Shown here: positions 8,281-18,557 of the stretch, in pieces
How positions within the stretch are numbered: position 1 is the first letter of the stretch
How the letters are laid out: each line of letters begins with the position of its first letter
Assembly: GCF_030580955.1 (NCBI RefSeq)
Contig: NZ_JAUQON010000005.1
Location: 62,001-126,000, forward strand
DNA length: 64,000 nucleotides
From: Hymenobacter convexus
GTDB taxonomy: Bacteria; Bacteroidota; Bacteroidia; Cytophagales; Hymenobacteraceae
Direction: 5' to 3'
Made by a program: the position numbers and the translations under genes
The notes under the pieces: model-generated
Databases searched by the model: none
What the model was told of the DNA's origin: nothing
What the model saw: only the letters and a program-made list of their open reading frames with translations

Positions 8281-9129
8281 ATGACCATTCATCCCCTCGA
8301 TACCGGCTTATTTAAGCTCGACGGCGGCGCCATGTTTGGCGTGGTGCCCAAAAGCATGTGGCAAAAGCTCAACCCGGCCGATGCCAACAACATGTGTACC
8401 TGGGCCATGCGCTGCCTGCTGGTGGAAGACGGCGGCCGGCTGCTGCTCATCGACAACGGCATTGGCGAGAAGCAGGACGAGAAATTCCGGGGCCATTTTT
8501 ACCTGCACGGCGACGACACGCTGGAGAAATCGTTGCGCAAGCTGGGCTTCACCAGTGCCGACATCACCGATGTTTTTCTGACGCACCTCCACTTCGACCA
8601 CTGCGGGGGCTCGGTGCAGCGCCGGCCCGATGGCGTGCTGCAACTGGCCTTTCCCAACGCAACGTATTGGAGCAATGAAGCGCATTGGGACTGGGCCGTG
8701 GCGCCCAACCCGCGCGAAAAGGCCAGCTTTCTGAAGGAGAATATCCTGCCCATTCAGGAAAGCGGGCATTTGAAATTCATCGACCTGCACGGGGGCGTGC
8801 CCGATGCGCTGCCGCAGCTGCGCGAAATCATCATGGCCGACGGGCACACCGAGAAGATGATGGTGCCGCTGCTGGAATACAAAGGCCGTACGCTGGCTTT
8901 CATGGCCGATTTGCTGCCCAGCGCCGCCCACATTCCGCTGCCGTATGTGATGAGCTACGACATGCGCCCGCTCGTGACCATGACCGAGAAGGAAGCCGTG
9001 CTGCGGCGCGCCGCCGATGAAAATTGGGTGCTGCTGCTCGAGCACGACCCCCTCAACGAAGCCTGCACCGTGCAGCACACCGACAAGGGCGTGCGCCTGG
9101 CCGAAACGCTGCGATTGGCGGATTTGTGA
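8281..9129 (+). CDS. MBL-fold metallohydrolase
   Basis: 282 residues. The metal-binding motif HLHFDH lies at residues 102-107, followed by further ligands (an Asp near 213 and a His near 257 in LLEHDP). This is the metallo-beta-lactamase fold with two zinc or iron ions, in the quorum-quenching lactonase/YtnP-like branch by general layout. There is no signal peptide, so it acts in the cytoplasm. Substrate unknown; lactone hydrolysis is only one option. The ATG follows directly on the palindromic repeat behind accA. The patatin-like gene begins 67 bp downstream on the same strand and may be cotranscribed. Confidence 0.85.
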   Translation: MTIHPLDTGLFKLDGGAMFGVVPKSMWQKLNPADANNMCTWAMRCLLVEDGGRLLLIDNGIGEKQDEKFRGHFYLHGDDTLEKSLRKLGFTSADITDVFLTHLHFDHCGGSVQRRPDGVLQLAFPNATYWSNEAHWDWAVAPNPREKASFLKENILPIQESGHLKFIDLHGGVPDALPQLREIIMADGHTEKMMVPLLEYKGRTLAFMADLLPSAAHIPLPYVMSYDMRPLVTMTEKEAVLRRAADENWVLLLEHDPLNEACTVQHTDKGVRLAETLRLADL

Positions 9130-9196
9130 TTTGGTGGAACGGTGGTTTGGCGGCGAATCCCGTATATGGCCAGGAAACACCTTTGCCTGAATATCG

Positions 9197-9994
9197 ATGC
9201 AGCCAGCTTTCCACCCTCCCAATCCATCAATCCACCAACTGGGCCTGGCTTTATCGGGAGGAGGGGCGCGGGGCATTGCGCATCTGGGCGTACTGGCGGC
9301 GCTGGAGGAGCTGCGACTGCCGGTGGCGCGGCTGGCGGGCGTGAGTTCGGGGGCCATTGCCTGCGTGTTTTACGCGGCCGGGTTTCCGCCGCGTGAGATA
9401 CTGCGGCTGTTGCAGGAAACCAATGTGGTGCGGCTGACGCGGCCGGCCTTCAGCCGGCACGGCCTGCTGCACCTCGACGCCGTGGCGCAGCTGCTGGCCC
9501 GGCACCTGGGCAGCACCGTTAGTTTTGAGGATTTACGACTGCCCGTCACGCTGGTGGCGACGGATTTGATGGCCGGCGAATCGGTGTATTTCAGCTCGGG
9601 GCCGCTGCTGGCGCCGCTGCTGGCATCGTCGGCGGTGCCGATTGTGTACCGGCCGGTGGAATACCAGGGGCGGCAGCTGGTGGACGGCGGCCTGCTCAAT
9701 AACCTACCCGTGGAGCCGCTGCTGGGCCACGATGGGCTGCGCGTGGTGGGCGTCAACTGCAACCCCATCAACCCCGAAGCGCGCATTCCCAACTTCCGGC
9801 GGCTCATCGAGCGCACGTTGCACCTGGCCATCAACGCCAACACCACCAGCCGCAAAGCCCAGTGCGACCTGCTGCTAGAGCCACCCGACCTACGCCATTA
9901 CCGCCCCCTGAGCTACAAGAGCGGTGCGGAACTGTTCGAAATCGGCTACCGCTACACGCTGGCGCAGTCCGATGCCATCCAGGCACTGCTGTAG
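9197..9994 (+). CDS. Patatin-like phospholipase (RssA/YlaK-like)
   Basis: 265 residues with all patatin signatures: the glycine-rich oxyanion loop SGGGARG (about 20-26), the nucleophile elbow GVSSG with Ser50, and the catalytic Asp in VDGGLLNN near residue 163. It should be a Ser-Asp dyad lipid acyl hydrolase in the cytoplasm. The first 13 residues (Pro/His-rich) are poorly conserved-looking, so the true start may be slightly downstream. The neighbouring downstream gene is an acyltransferase for lysolipids, which suggests a small group of phospholipid-remodelling genes. Ends in TAG. Confidence 0.9.
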   Translation: MQPAFHPPNPSIHQLGLALSGGGARGIAHLGVLAALEELRLPVARLAGVSSGAIACVFYAAGFPPREILRLLQETNVVRLTRPAFSRHGLLHLDAVAQLLARHLGSTVSFEDLRLPVTLVATDLMAGESVYFSSGPLLAPLLASSAVPIVYRPVEYQGRQLVDGGLLNNLPVEPLLGHDGLRVVGVNCNPINPEARIPNFRRLIERTLHLAINANTTSRKAQCDLLLEPPDLRHYRPLSYKSGAELFEIGYRYTLAQSDAIQALL

Positions 9995-10117
9995 CGGCCG
10001 GGAGGCCACGCATGGCGCCGCATTGTGCCGAGCGGCCCATCTTTGCAATTGAAATGCCGCCAGCCGCGGCCGAATTTATTTCTCCGCGCGACGGCGCCTT
10101 ATTTCCAGTTTTCCTGC

Positions 10118-10690
10118 ATGACTCCCCGCGAAAAATCCCCCTTCTGGCACGCCATGGCCACGCTCGTTTTCAAAGTAGCGGGCTGGCATCTGGGCGAGAT
10201 ACACAATCCCGAAATCAAGAAGAGCATGATGATTGCGGCGCCGCACACCAGCAACTGGGACATCATCATTGCCCGGGCCGCGTTCTACCTGATGGGCGTG
10301 CCCGTGCGCTTCACCGTGAAGAAGGAGTGGACCGAAAACTTCGCGCTGGGCTGGCTGGTGAAGGCCATCGGTGGCCTAGCCGTGGACCGCAGCCGCAACA
10401 ATAGCCTCGTGGATGGCATGGTGAAGCTATTTAACGAGCACGACGAGCTGGTCATCCTCATCACCCCGGAAGGTACCCGCGCCTACCAGCCCCGCTGGCG
10501 CAAAGGCTACTATTTCGCCGCCCTAGGTGCGCAGGTGCCCATTCGCCTCGGCTACCTCGACTACGCCAAGAAGGAAGCCGGCATCGGCGAAGCCGTATGG
10601 CCCACCGGCAATTACGAAGCCGATGAAGCTAAAATCAAGGCCTTTTACCGCACCATCACCGGCCGCTTCCCCGAGAAAGGCGTGCGCTAA
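10118..10690 (+). CDS. 1-acyl-sn-glycerol-3-phosphate acyltransferase-like protein (LPLAT family)
   Basis: 190 residues from ATG 10118; the open frame extends upstream but without family-like sequence. The catalytic HX4D motif is HTSNWD (residues 43-48) and the substrate-binding motif is PEGTR (about 117-121). The enzyme family transfers an acyl chain onto a lysophospholipid or lysophosphatidate at the inner membrane. It is shorter than PlsC of many bacteria and lacks clear transmembrane helices, as in the short LPLAT group of Bacteroidota. It could also be an acyltransferase for an amino lipid. Confidence 0.9.
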   Translation: MTPREKSPFWHAMATLVFKVAGWHLGEIHNPEIKKSMMIAAPHTSNWDIIIARAAFYLMGVPVRFTVKKEWTENFALGWLVKAIGGLAVDRSRNNSLVDGMVKLFNEHDELVILITPEGTRAYQPRWRKGYYFAALGAQVPIRLGYLDYAKKEAGIGEAVWPTGNYEADEAKIKAFYRTITGRFPEKGVR

Positions 10691-10731
10691 AGGCGCGCCA
10701 CAAACTACATTCGGCGCTGTATCTTAATGGA

Positions 10732-11052
10732 ATGGGAAAGCTGGAAACGCTGCTATTGATTTTGCTGGGGCTGGGCACCCTAGTCTTCGGACTGCTGAAA
10801 AAGGCCCAGGCTACCACGGCGCGCGAACGCCTAGAACGGCCCCCGCGGCCGGCCAGCGACGGAGCAGTGCTCTCCGACGATGATTTTTATAAAAAGGTGC
10901 TGCTGATGCAGGCCCAAAACGCGGCTTCGCCCGATGAGCCGCACGCGACCGTGGTGCCCGAAGTGCCCCGGCCGAACTGGTGGCGCACGTTTCTGGGCGG
11001 GTCGTTTCTGCGCAAGCCGCACCGGCCGGTAAGCCCGAAAGCCCGCGCTTAG
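10732..11052 (+). CDS. Small single-pass membrane protein, unknown
   Basis: 106 residues: a hydrophobic helix at about 4-22 (LLLILLGLGTLVFGLL), then a charged, proline-rich tail that probably faces the cytoplasm or periplasm. Its stop (TAG 11050-11052) overlaps the stop of the DUF4159 gene on the other strand by 3-4 bp. No known family; function unknown. Confidence 0.6.
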   Translation: MGKLETLLLILLGLGTLVFGLLKKAQATTARERLERPPRPASDGAVLSDDDFYKKVLLMQAQNAASPDEPHATVVPEVPRPNWWRTFLGGSFLRKPHRPVSPKARA

Positions 11053-11711
11053 TCCTGGGTGAGGGCGTAGGCCACGAGGTTGGCGCCCATGCGCAGGGCA
11101 GCTTCGTGTACGGCGGGAGAGTCTTCGGGGTAAGTGCCGACGTCTTCCCAGCCGTTGCCAAGGTCGCACTCGTAGGTGTAGAAGCATACCAGGCGGCCTT
11201 TGTACACCAGCCCGAAGCCCTGGGGGCGCTTGCCGTCGTGCTCGTGCACTTTGGGCAAGCCTTTGGGAAACTGATACTTCTGGTGGTAGATGGGGTGTGA
11301 GAAGGGCAGCTCCACGAATTCCAGCTCGGGAAATACCTTCTTCATCTCGGGCCGGATGAATTTATCGAGGCCGTAGTTGTCGTCGATGTGCAGGAAGCCG
11401 CCCCCGGTGAGGTAGCGGCGCAAGTTCCGGGCCTCGGCGGCGGTGAAGCTCACGTTGCCGTGCCCGGTCATGTGCACGAAGGGGTAGGTGAGGAGTTCGG
11501 GGGCGTCGAGCTCGGCGGTGGCTTCTTCGGGCGCGATGTTGGTTTTCAGCGTCTGGTTGCAGAAGCTGATGAGGTTGGGCAGCGAGGTTTTGTTGGCGTA
11601 CCAGTCGCCGCCACCGCCGTAGTGCAGCTTGGCTACCTTGAAACTGTAGGTGGGGCCGGCGGCCGTGAGCGAGAACAGGAGGGCAGCGGAGAGCAGCAGG
11701 TTTTTGAGCAT
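11049..11711 (-). CDS. DUF4159 family exported protein
   Basis: 220 residues from ATG 11711; a longer open frame upstream lacks coding character. A signal peptide spans about 1-19 (MLKNLLLSAALLFSLTAA). The DUF4159 domain follows, with HYGGGGDWY, MTGHGN and the TGGGFLHIDDN segment, which resembles class I glutamine amidotransferase-like folds. The domain often occurs in Bacteroidota next to gliding or MoxR/VWA genes; here it stands alone. The biochemical role is unknown. Confidence 0.85.
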   Translation of the reverse strand: MLKNLLLSAALLFSLTAAGPTYSFKVAKLHYGGGGDWYANKTSLPNLISFCNQTLKTNIAPEEATAELDAPELLTYPFVHMTGHGNVSFTAAEARNLRRYLTGGGFLHIDDNYGLDKFIRPEMKKVFPELEFVELPFSHPIYHQKYQFPKGLPKVHEHDGKRPQGFGLVYKGRLVCFYTYECDLGNGWEDVGTYPEDSPAVHEAALRMGANLVAYALTQD

Positions 11712-11859
11712 AAGCAGCGGTGGCCGAACGCATCGCCTCGGCCCGTGCTGTAAAGTAAGGGCCGCGCGGGAAAGTTCAGGGAACTGGCCGCGCCGGAACC
11801 TGAGAAACCGCAGCGGCAGTGTGACAGCGCCCGCCCGCAACGGGTGCGGCCCGGGGCAG

Positions 11860-11893
11860 TATTTTTAGCATCTCGCTATTTTTAGCATCTCGC
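11860..11893. repeat. Perfect 17-bp tandem duplication upstream of the Crp-like gene
   Basis: The unit TATTTTTAGCATCTCGC occurs twice head to tail (11860-11876, 11877-11893), 20 bp before the ATG. It lies where a promoter and operator should be, so each copy could hold a -7-like box or a binding site. Confidence 0.9.
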
Positions 11894-11912
11894 TGCCCCT
11901 AATTGCCGTTCG

Positions 11913-12503
11913 ATGTCGTCCGAAAAACTAACCCAATTCCTGCAAAGCCGTGGCATCATCGGGGCGGCGCAGGCGGCCGAAATCGCCGGTCAATTCAGTT
12001 CCAAATCCCTGGCCCGGCACGATTTCCTGCTCCGCGAAGGCCGGGTGAGCGACGAGTATTTTTTCCTCGACCACGGCCTGCTGCGCGCCTACGCCTGCAA
12101 CCCCGACGGCCACGACGTCACCACGGCGTTTTATTCGAGCGGGCAGGTGGTGTTCGAAGTCTCGTCCTTTTTCACCCGCGTGCCTTCGCAGGAAAACATC
12201 CAGGCCCTGACCGATTGCACCGGCTGGTTTATCACGTTCGAGCAGCTCAACGCCCTGTTTCATGCGCGCCCGGAATTCCGGGAATTTGGCCGCTCGGTGC
12301 TGGTGCAGGGCTTTGCCACGCTCAAAAGCCGGATGCTGGCCATGATTACCACCTCGGCCACCGAACGCTACGAGCAGCTACTAAAAACCACGCCCGAAGT
12401 GCTGCTGCATGCCCCGTTGAAACACGTCGCCTCCTACCTGGGCGTCACGGACACCTCGCTGAGCCGGATTCGGGCCGGGGCAAAAACAGTGGCCCCCGAC
12501 TGA
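11913..12503 (+). CDS. Crp/Fnr-family transcriptional regulator
   Basis: 196 residues. A cyclic-nucleotide-binding-like beta barrel (about 20-130, with FLLREGRVSDEYFFLDHGLLR) is followed by the dimer helix and a short C-terminal helix-turn-helix (HVASYLGVTDTSLSRIR). This layout is the common Bacteroidota Crp-like type, in which the barrel often does not bind cAMP. The nearest downstream gene is a multipass membrane protein 75 bp away, a plausible target. The 17-bp tandem repeat just upstream may be its own operator. Ligand unknown. Confidence 0.9.
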   Translation: MSSEKLTQFLQSRGIIGAAQAAEIAGQFSSKSLARHDFLLREGRVSDEYFFLDHGLLRAYACNPDGHDVTTAFYSSGQVVFEVSSFFTRVPSQENIQALTDCTGWFITFEQLNALFHARPEFREFGRSVLVQGFATLKSRMLAMITTSATERYEQLLKTTPEVLLHAPLKHVASYLGVTDTSLSRIRAGAKTVAPD

Positions 12504-12577
12504 TTTCCTGCCATTTGGCAAGTAGCCACCGCAGCCGCGCCGGTTCCTTTGCAGGGTCATCATTCAACCCCTGCTTT

Positions 12578-13252
12578 ATGGAAACTGTCCCTGCCTCCCT
12601 TGGTTTTGCTTTTGGCCTCATTGTGCTCATTGCCATTGCGTTGTTCTGGCGCGCGGCCCACTATTCGCGGCTCACGCTGGGCCTGCTGTTGGGCTGGGTG
12701 GCGCTGCAGAGTATGGTGGCGTTGCGCGGATTTTACACCGTTACCAACACCGTGCCGCCCCATGCGCTGGCGATGGTAGGGCCCCCGGTGCTGCTGATTG
12801 GGCTGCTTTTCGCCACCGCGCGCGGCCGGCGCTACCTCGACGGCCTCAACCTGCAAACGCTGACCCTCCTGCACGTCGTTCGGATTCCGGTAGAGCTGGT
12901 GCTGTTCGGGCTTTTTGTGCACCAAGCCGTGCCAGAATTAATGACCTTCGAAGGCCGAAACTTTGACATTTTATCTGGTCTGAGTGTGCCGGTGGTTTAT
13001 TATCTGGTGTTTAAGAAGCAGGTACCGGGCCGGCCGTGGCTGTTGGCCTGGAATTTTATTTGCCTGGGGCTGCTGCTCAACATCGTGGCAAACGCCCTGC
13101 TTTCGGTGCCCGGGCCCTTTCAGCGCTTTTCTTTCGAGCAGCCTAACGTAGCTATTCTGCATTTCCCGTTCAGCCTGCTGCCGGCGGTGGTGGTGCCGCT
13201 GGTGCTGCTGGCGCACCTGGCAGCCATCCGGCAGCTCCTGCGTCGGGGCTGA
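12578..13252 (+). CDS. Multipass membrane protein, unknown
   Basis: 224 residues, about seven predicted hydrophobic helices (starting at about residues 7, 35, 62, 95, 130, 155 and 195), very few charged residues and no signal-peptide site. It resembles the uncharacterised seven-helix proteins that often follow Crp-like regulators in Cytophagales. ATG 12578 is the first good start. An open frame running through both this gene and the regulator in another frame is only a shadow upstream of 12578. No function can be assigned. Confidence 0.75.
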   Translation: METVPASLGFAFGLIVLIAIALFWRAAHYSRLTLGLLLGWVALQSMVALRGFYTVTNTVPPHALAMVGPPVLLIGLLFATARGRRYLDGLNLQTLTLLHVVRIPVELVLFGLFVHQAVPELMTFEGRNFDILSGLSVPVVYYLVFKKQVPGRPWLLAWNFICLGLLLNIVANALLSVPGPFQRFSFEQPNVAILHFPFSLLPAVVVPLVLLAHLAAIRQLLRRG

Positions 13253-13321
13253 GCATCGGGGCAACATTTGAGGAGCTTATTTAGTAAGCCAAGCTCCTCA
13301 TCTGCTTTGAAAACCTCCACC

Positions 13322-13762
13322 ATGAAAACCCTCTTCTGCCTGTTGGCGGCGGCGCTGCTGGCCAGCCCCGCTGCCCTTGCACAGTCCAAAGTAGCTACCT
13401 ACGCTTTTGGTAAGCCCGGTACTGATGCCTATGAGAAGCTCAGTTTTTGGGTGAAAGAGGGCAAACGGGCCGAGATTTACTACGCCCACGGCAAAGGCCC
13501 CACCGAAACCAAAGGCACCTACCTGCCGCGGGTGGGCAGCGCCAACGGCGCGAGCTTTGCGGTGAGAATTTCGCCCAATCGCAGCTTCACCATCACCCCG
13601 GCCGGCTCCCGCCTGAAAGTGAGCGACTCGGCTGACGGCACCCCCAAAACCTTTGCCTGGGAATACGAAGGACCGGTGAATGGCGTGGGTACCTTCTGCC
13701 GCGAATGCGCCGAGGACCCCGCAGAAGCCATGAAACTGGTGCGGGCTTATTACTTGAAATAA
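13322..13762 (+). CDS. Small exported protein, unknown
   Basis: 146 residues from ATG 13322. A signal peptide covers about 1-20 (MKTLFCLLAAALLASPAALA, cut before QSK). The mature part is small and beta-rich, with two cysteines (TFCREC near residue 128) that could bind metal or form a disulfide. No family recognised. It stands alone between a membrane protein and the CDF exporter. Confidence 0.75.
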   Translation: MKTLFCLLAAALLASPAALAQSKVATYAFGKPGTDAYEKLSFWVKEGKRAEIYYAHGKGPTETKGTYLPRVGSANGASFAVRISPNRSFTITPAGSRLKVSDSADGTPKTFAWEYEGPVNGVGTFCRECAEDPAEAMKLVRAYYLK

Positions 13763-13839
13763 GGCGCAATGCTGAAGTTGGGATATTGTAGCGCGACCTG
13801 CAAAGCTTGCGCTACGTTGTGCTTGCTTTCTTAATACTT

Positions 13840-14709
13840 ATGACCAACGAAGAAACGGCCATCAAGGCCACTTATTTCAGTATTATTGGCAATACGGCCC
13901 TGGCCTTGCTCAAAGGCGTGGCCGGCTATTTTGGCAACTCCTACGCCCTGGTGGCCGACGCCATCGAGTCGACGGCCGACATCTTTTCGTCGTTTCTGGT
14001 GCTGCTGGGCATCAAGTACGCCAACCGGCCGGCCGACGAAAACCACCCCTACGGCCACGGCCGCATCGAGCCGCTGGTGACCTTTCTGGTGGTGGGCTTT
14101 CTGATAACATCGGCCACCATCATCGGCTACGAAAGCATTCAGAACATCGGCACGCCCCACGCCCTGCCCAAAGCCTGGACGCTGCTGGTGCTGGGCGGCA
14201 TCATCGTCTGGAAAGAGCTGTCGTTTCGCACCGTGATGAAGCGGGCCGAGGAAACCAACAGTTCTTCGCTCAAAGCCGATGCCTGGCACCACCGTAGCGA
14301 CGCCATTACGTCGGTGGCGGCTTTTGTGGGCATTTCCTTTGCCCTGCTGATGGGCAAGGGCTACGAAGCGGCCGACGACTGGGCCGCACTGTTTGCCGCC
14401 GGCCTCATTTTTTACAACAGCTACCACATTTTCCGGCCCGCCCTCGGCGAAATCCTCGACGAGCATGTGCACGACGACCTCGTGGCCGACATCCGCCGGG
14501 TGGCCGTGACGGTGTCGGGCGTGCTGGGTACCGAAAAATGTTTCGTGCGCAAAGCCGGCATGCAATACCACGTCGACCTGCACGCCACGGTGAGCGGCGA
14601 CATCAGTGTGCGCGAGGGCCATGAAATTGCGCACCGGCTGCAGGATACGCTGCGGGAGGGACTGCCGCAACTCGGCAACGTGCTGATTCATATCGAACCG
14701 CAGGAGTAG
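13840..14709 (+). CDS. Cation diffusion facilitator (CDF) family transporter
   Basis: 289 residues from ATG 13840 (MTNEETAIKATYF); the frame upstream has an in-frame ATG at 13807, but residues there do not fit the family. Six transmembrane helices are followed by a C-terminal ferredoxin-like cytoplasmic domain (about 205-285). Metal-site residues are visible: Asp in VADAIESTAD (TM2), HPYGHGRIE after TM2, and HHRSDA in TM5. It should export divalent cations (Zn, Co, Fe or Mn) against protons at the inner membrane. Which metal cannot be told from the sequence. Confidence 0.93.
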   Translation: MTNEETAIKATYFSIIGNTALALLKGVAGYFGNSYALVADAIESTADIFSSFLVLLGIKYANRPADENHPYGHGRIEPLVTFLVVGFLITSATIIGYESIQNIGTPHALPKAWTLLVLGGIIVWKELSFRTVMKRAEETNSSSLKADAWHHRSDAITSVAAFVGISFALLMGKGYEAADDWAALFAAGLIFYNSYHIFRPALGEILDEHVHDDLVADIRRVAVTVSGVLGTEKCFVRKAGMQYHVDLHATVSGDISVREGHEIAHRLQDTLREGLPQLGNVLIHIEPQE

Positions 14710-14725
14710 GGCACAGGCGCGACTT

Positions 14726-14733
14726 TATATTTG
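14726..14733 (+). promoter_or_regulatory. -7 box TATATTTG
   Basis: Matches TAnnTTTG and sits 24 nt before the ATG of the gene at 14758, in the short gap after the CDF gene. Likely promoter of that gene. Confidence 0.5.
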
Positions 14734-14757
14734 GCTTGGTCCTGCCAATTCTCCAGC

Positions 14758-15477
14758 ATGAGCTCCCGGCTGCAAAAACTGATTGCCCACTACGAGGCCG
14801 AAGAAGCTTTGCTGCTTGCCGAGCGCGCCGAACGGTTGGAGGAGTGGGACTACGGCATGGCCCACCGATTCACCAAGGCGTTGGCCGAGGTGTACGAGCA
14901 GCTGCATATCCTGAATAACCTGGCCGACCCGTTACACGACGAGAAGCAGCGCGCCGCGGATATGCTCAAGCGGCTGGAAAACAGGTCCGTCGAGGAGGCT
15001 GAATACCTGCAGCAATACCGCCAGAAGCAGCTGGTCGAAGCCCGGGCGCGGCTGGCCGCCCTGCAAGCGCAGGCCCGGCCCAATTCGGCAGGCGCGAAGT
15101 CTAACCACATTGAAGAGACGCTCACGATGTTGCTGCACGGGCAGATTGCGGGTTTCTCGCTGGTGATTAACCCGCAGCAGCGCCTGGCCTGCAACCTGCG
15201 GCTGGTGCGACGGACGCTGCTGATTACGGTGCCGGAAATTCGCCGTCACCGGGCCGAATACCGAATCCAGAAAAAGCAGCTCCGTTTCCTACAAAGCTTG
15301 GGCTTCCGCCTCTACGACCAGCGCGACAAGCTGCTGCTATACACTTCGTTTGCCGTGCCGGAAGACATAGTTAAAGTCAAAACCCTACTGGCCCGCCTGG
15401 TGCTGGATGGGTTTTACTATCAGGAGATGGTCGAGCATTCCTATATTAGCTATTGGGAAACGGGCCATGGCCTCTGA
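14758..15477 (+). CDS. Coiled-coil cytoplasmic protein, unknown
   Basis: 239 residues from ATG 14758. The first half is a long charged coiled coil (about 1-105, Glu/Arg/Leu/Ala-rich); the second half is globular, ending in a short aromatic-rich tail. No signal peptide or membrane segment. It is transcribed from its own likely promoter at 14726 and converges with rsmE. Not recognised; the combination recalls structural or adaptor proteins, but no function is claimed. Confidence 0.75.
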   Translation: MSSRLQKLIAHYEAEEALLLAERAERLEEWDYGMAHRFTKALAEVYEQLHILNNLADPLHDEKQRAADMLKRLENRSVEEAEYLQQYRQKQLVEARARLAALQAQARPNSAGAKSNHIEETLTMLLHGQIAGFSLVINPQQRLACNLRLVRRTLLITVPEIRRHRAEYRIQKKQLRFLQSLGFRLYDQRDKLLLYTSFAVPEDIVKVKTLLARLVLDGFYYQEMVEHSYISYWETGHGL

Positions 15478-15504
15478 CAACCAGCAGAGTACGTTTCAAC
15501 CGAA

Positions 15505-16209
15505 TTACCCGCGCGCCAGCTGCGCGGTGAATACCACCGCCAGCGCCGCCGTCTCGGTGCGCAGCCGCGACGCGCCCAGCGTCACGGGCCGAATGCCTTT
15601 GGCCAACGCCAGCGCAATTTCCTGCGGTGTAAAGTCGCCCTCCGGCCCGATGAGCACGCAGCAGCCCGGCCCCGCGCCGGCCACCTGCGCCATCGCCATC
15701 CGCTCGCCTTCCTCCAGGTGAGCGATGAAAGTGGTTTCGGGCGCCACGCCGGCCACAAAAGCACCGAAATCCTGCAACTCGTCCAGCTGCGGCAGCCACG
15801 CCTGGCCGCTCTGCTTCAGCGCGCTAATGGCAATTTTTTCCAGCCGCTCCAGCTTCAGCTCGCGGCGCTCGGAGCGGGCGCAGCGCAGGAAGCTGATGCG
15901 CTCGACGCCCACTTCCACGGCTTTCTCCACGAACCACTCCATGCGGTCAAGGTTTTTGGTAGGCGCCACAGCCACATGAGTGAAGTAGGGGCGGGGCGAC
16001 ACGGTTTCGTGGTGGATGATGCGCAACTGGCAACGCTTGGGGTTGGCCTCGGCAATTGCAGCGGTGTAGAGGCCGCCGCGCCCATCTATCAACGCCACCG
16101 CATCGCCGGCTACGAGGCGCAGAACACGCACGGCGTGTTTGCTTTCCTCTTCGGAAAGCTGGTAGACGGTTTGGGTAGGCGTGAGGTCGGGCGCGAAGCA
16201 GGTGAGCAT
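15505..16209 (-). CDS. rsmE: 16S rRNA (uracil-1498-N3)-methyltransferase
   Basis: 234 residues. The N-terminal PUA-like domain (about 1-70, EESKHAVRVLRL) leads into the SPOUT methyltransferase domain with the trefoil-knot motifs LIGPEGDFTPQE (near 185) and LGASRLRTETAALAV near the C-terminus, where S-adenosylmethionine binds. It methylates N3 of U1498 in 16S rRNA of the 30S subunit. Single gene, convergent with the coiled-coil gene at 14758. Confidence 0.95.
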   Translation of the reverse strand: MLTCFAPDLTPTQTVYQLSEEESKHAVRVLRLVAGDAVALIDGRGGLYTAAIAEANPKRCQLRIIHHETVSPRPYFTHVAVAPTKNLDRMEWFVEKAVEVGVERISFLRCARSERRELKLERLEKIAISALKQSGQAWLPQLDELQDFGAFVAGVAPETTFIAHLEEGERMAMAQVAGAGPGCCVLIGPEGDFTPQEIALALAKGIRPVTLGASRLRTETAALAVVFTAQLARG

Positions 16210-16275
16210 GGGCGCGAAGTTCGGGTACAGTCGATTACTTTGTCTACATCATTTATCTCGCCTCAGCTTATCCAA

Positions 16276-16629
16276 ATGAACTACCGCGAACAATACGCTA
16301 AACGCGAAGCCATCTATATGTATGCGCGTGGTCAACATAAAGAAGAGGTTATTGCGATGCTGAAGCGGGAAGGTGCTGGCGAATCGGCAGCAGAATTTGC
16401 CGATGCCTATTTAGAAGATTTTACATTCATCAAGCAGCACCAAAGTAAGAAAACCCAGAAGTCAGCGAGTATCTACCGAACAGTTGGTATCGTTTTTCTG
16501 GCCGGTACCCTAGCTTACGGATTACTCACTTATTGGGCACTCGGAAATGGAAGCTATGTAGTATTTACTGGCTTAGCTATTGTAGGCATTTTTCTGCTTA
16601 TCAAAGGGTTAGCGGGCCAGCGTAGTTAA
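16276..16629 (+). CDS. Small membrane protein, unknown
   Basis: 117 residues from ATG 16276. The N-terminal half is a charged helix-rich region (about 1-65); two hydrophobic helices follow at about 72-90 and 94-112. The GC content is lower than that of neighbours. The gene is divergent from rsmE and followed by a strong terminator. No family recognised. Confidence 0.65.
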   Translation: MNYREQYAKREAIYMYARGQHKEEVIAMLKREGAGESAAEFADAYLEDFTFIKQHQSKKTQKSASIYRTVGIVFLAGTLAYGLLTYWALGNGSYVVFTGLAIVGIFLLIKGLAGQRS

Positions 16630-16643
16630 ATGTCAAATCACGC

Positions 16644-16678
16644 AAAAGCCCCGTCGGCTGCAACCGACGGGGCTTTTT
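16644..16678. terminator. Bidirectional terminator between convergent genes
   Basis: AAAAGCCCCGTCGG pairs perfectly across a 6-nt loop and ends in TTTTT. It serves the small membrane protein gene (plus) and pckA (minus). Confidence 0.9.
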
Positions 16679-16700
16679 GGTGAGTGAACTGCTGTGAAAC

Positions 16701-18326
<1,626 letters not shown>

Positions 18327-18368
18327 GGCCCTGAAAGTGTTGGGTGGGAATTCTCGTGACTTCTGCCA

Positions 18369-18376
18369 CAAAGGTA
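18369..18376 (-). promoter_or_regulatory. -7 box TACCTTTG of pckA
   Basis: On the minus strand TACCTTTG lies 42 nt before the pckA ATG, matching the Bacteroidota -7 consensus. Confidence 0.6.
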
Positions 18377-18557
18377 GAAACGCTGCAAACGTTACCAGTG
18401 AAACAATTTGTTTTTTTAGCAGGACAAATCAAACCAGGCATGGTTGATTTGTGCCTGCTGTGTGGAATATACGGCTTAATAAGCAAAACAGGTGGGAGGA
18501 ATACAACGTCTGACTATCTTTAGGTTTGGTTTGTCCCGGTCTTTCGCCCTTTTGTCC

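Noticed and set aside
11903..12577. Long frame running through the Crp-like gene into the membrane protein gene as one fusion
   Set aside because: The part before 12578 is Arg/Pro-rich and is the +1 shadow of the regulator; ATG 12578 starts the hydrophobic protein normally.
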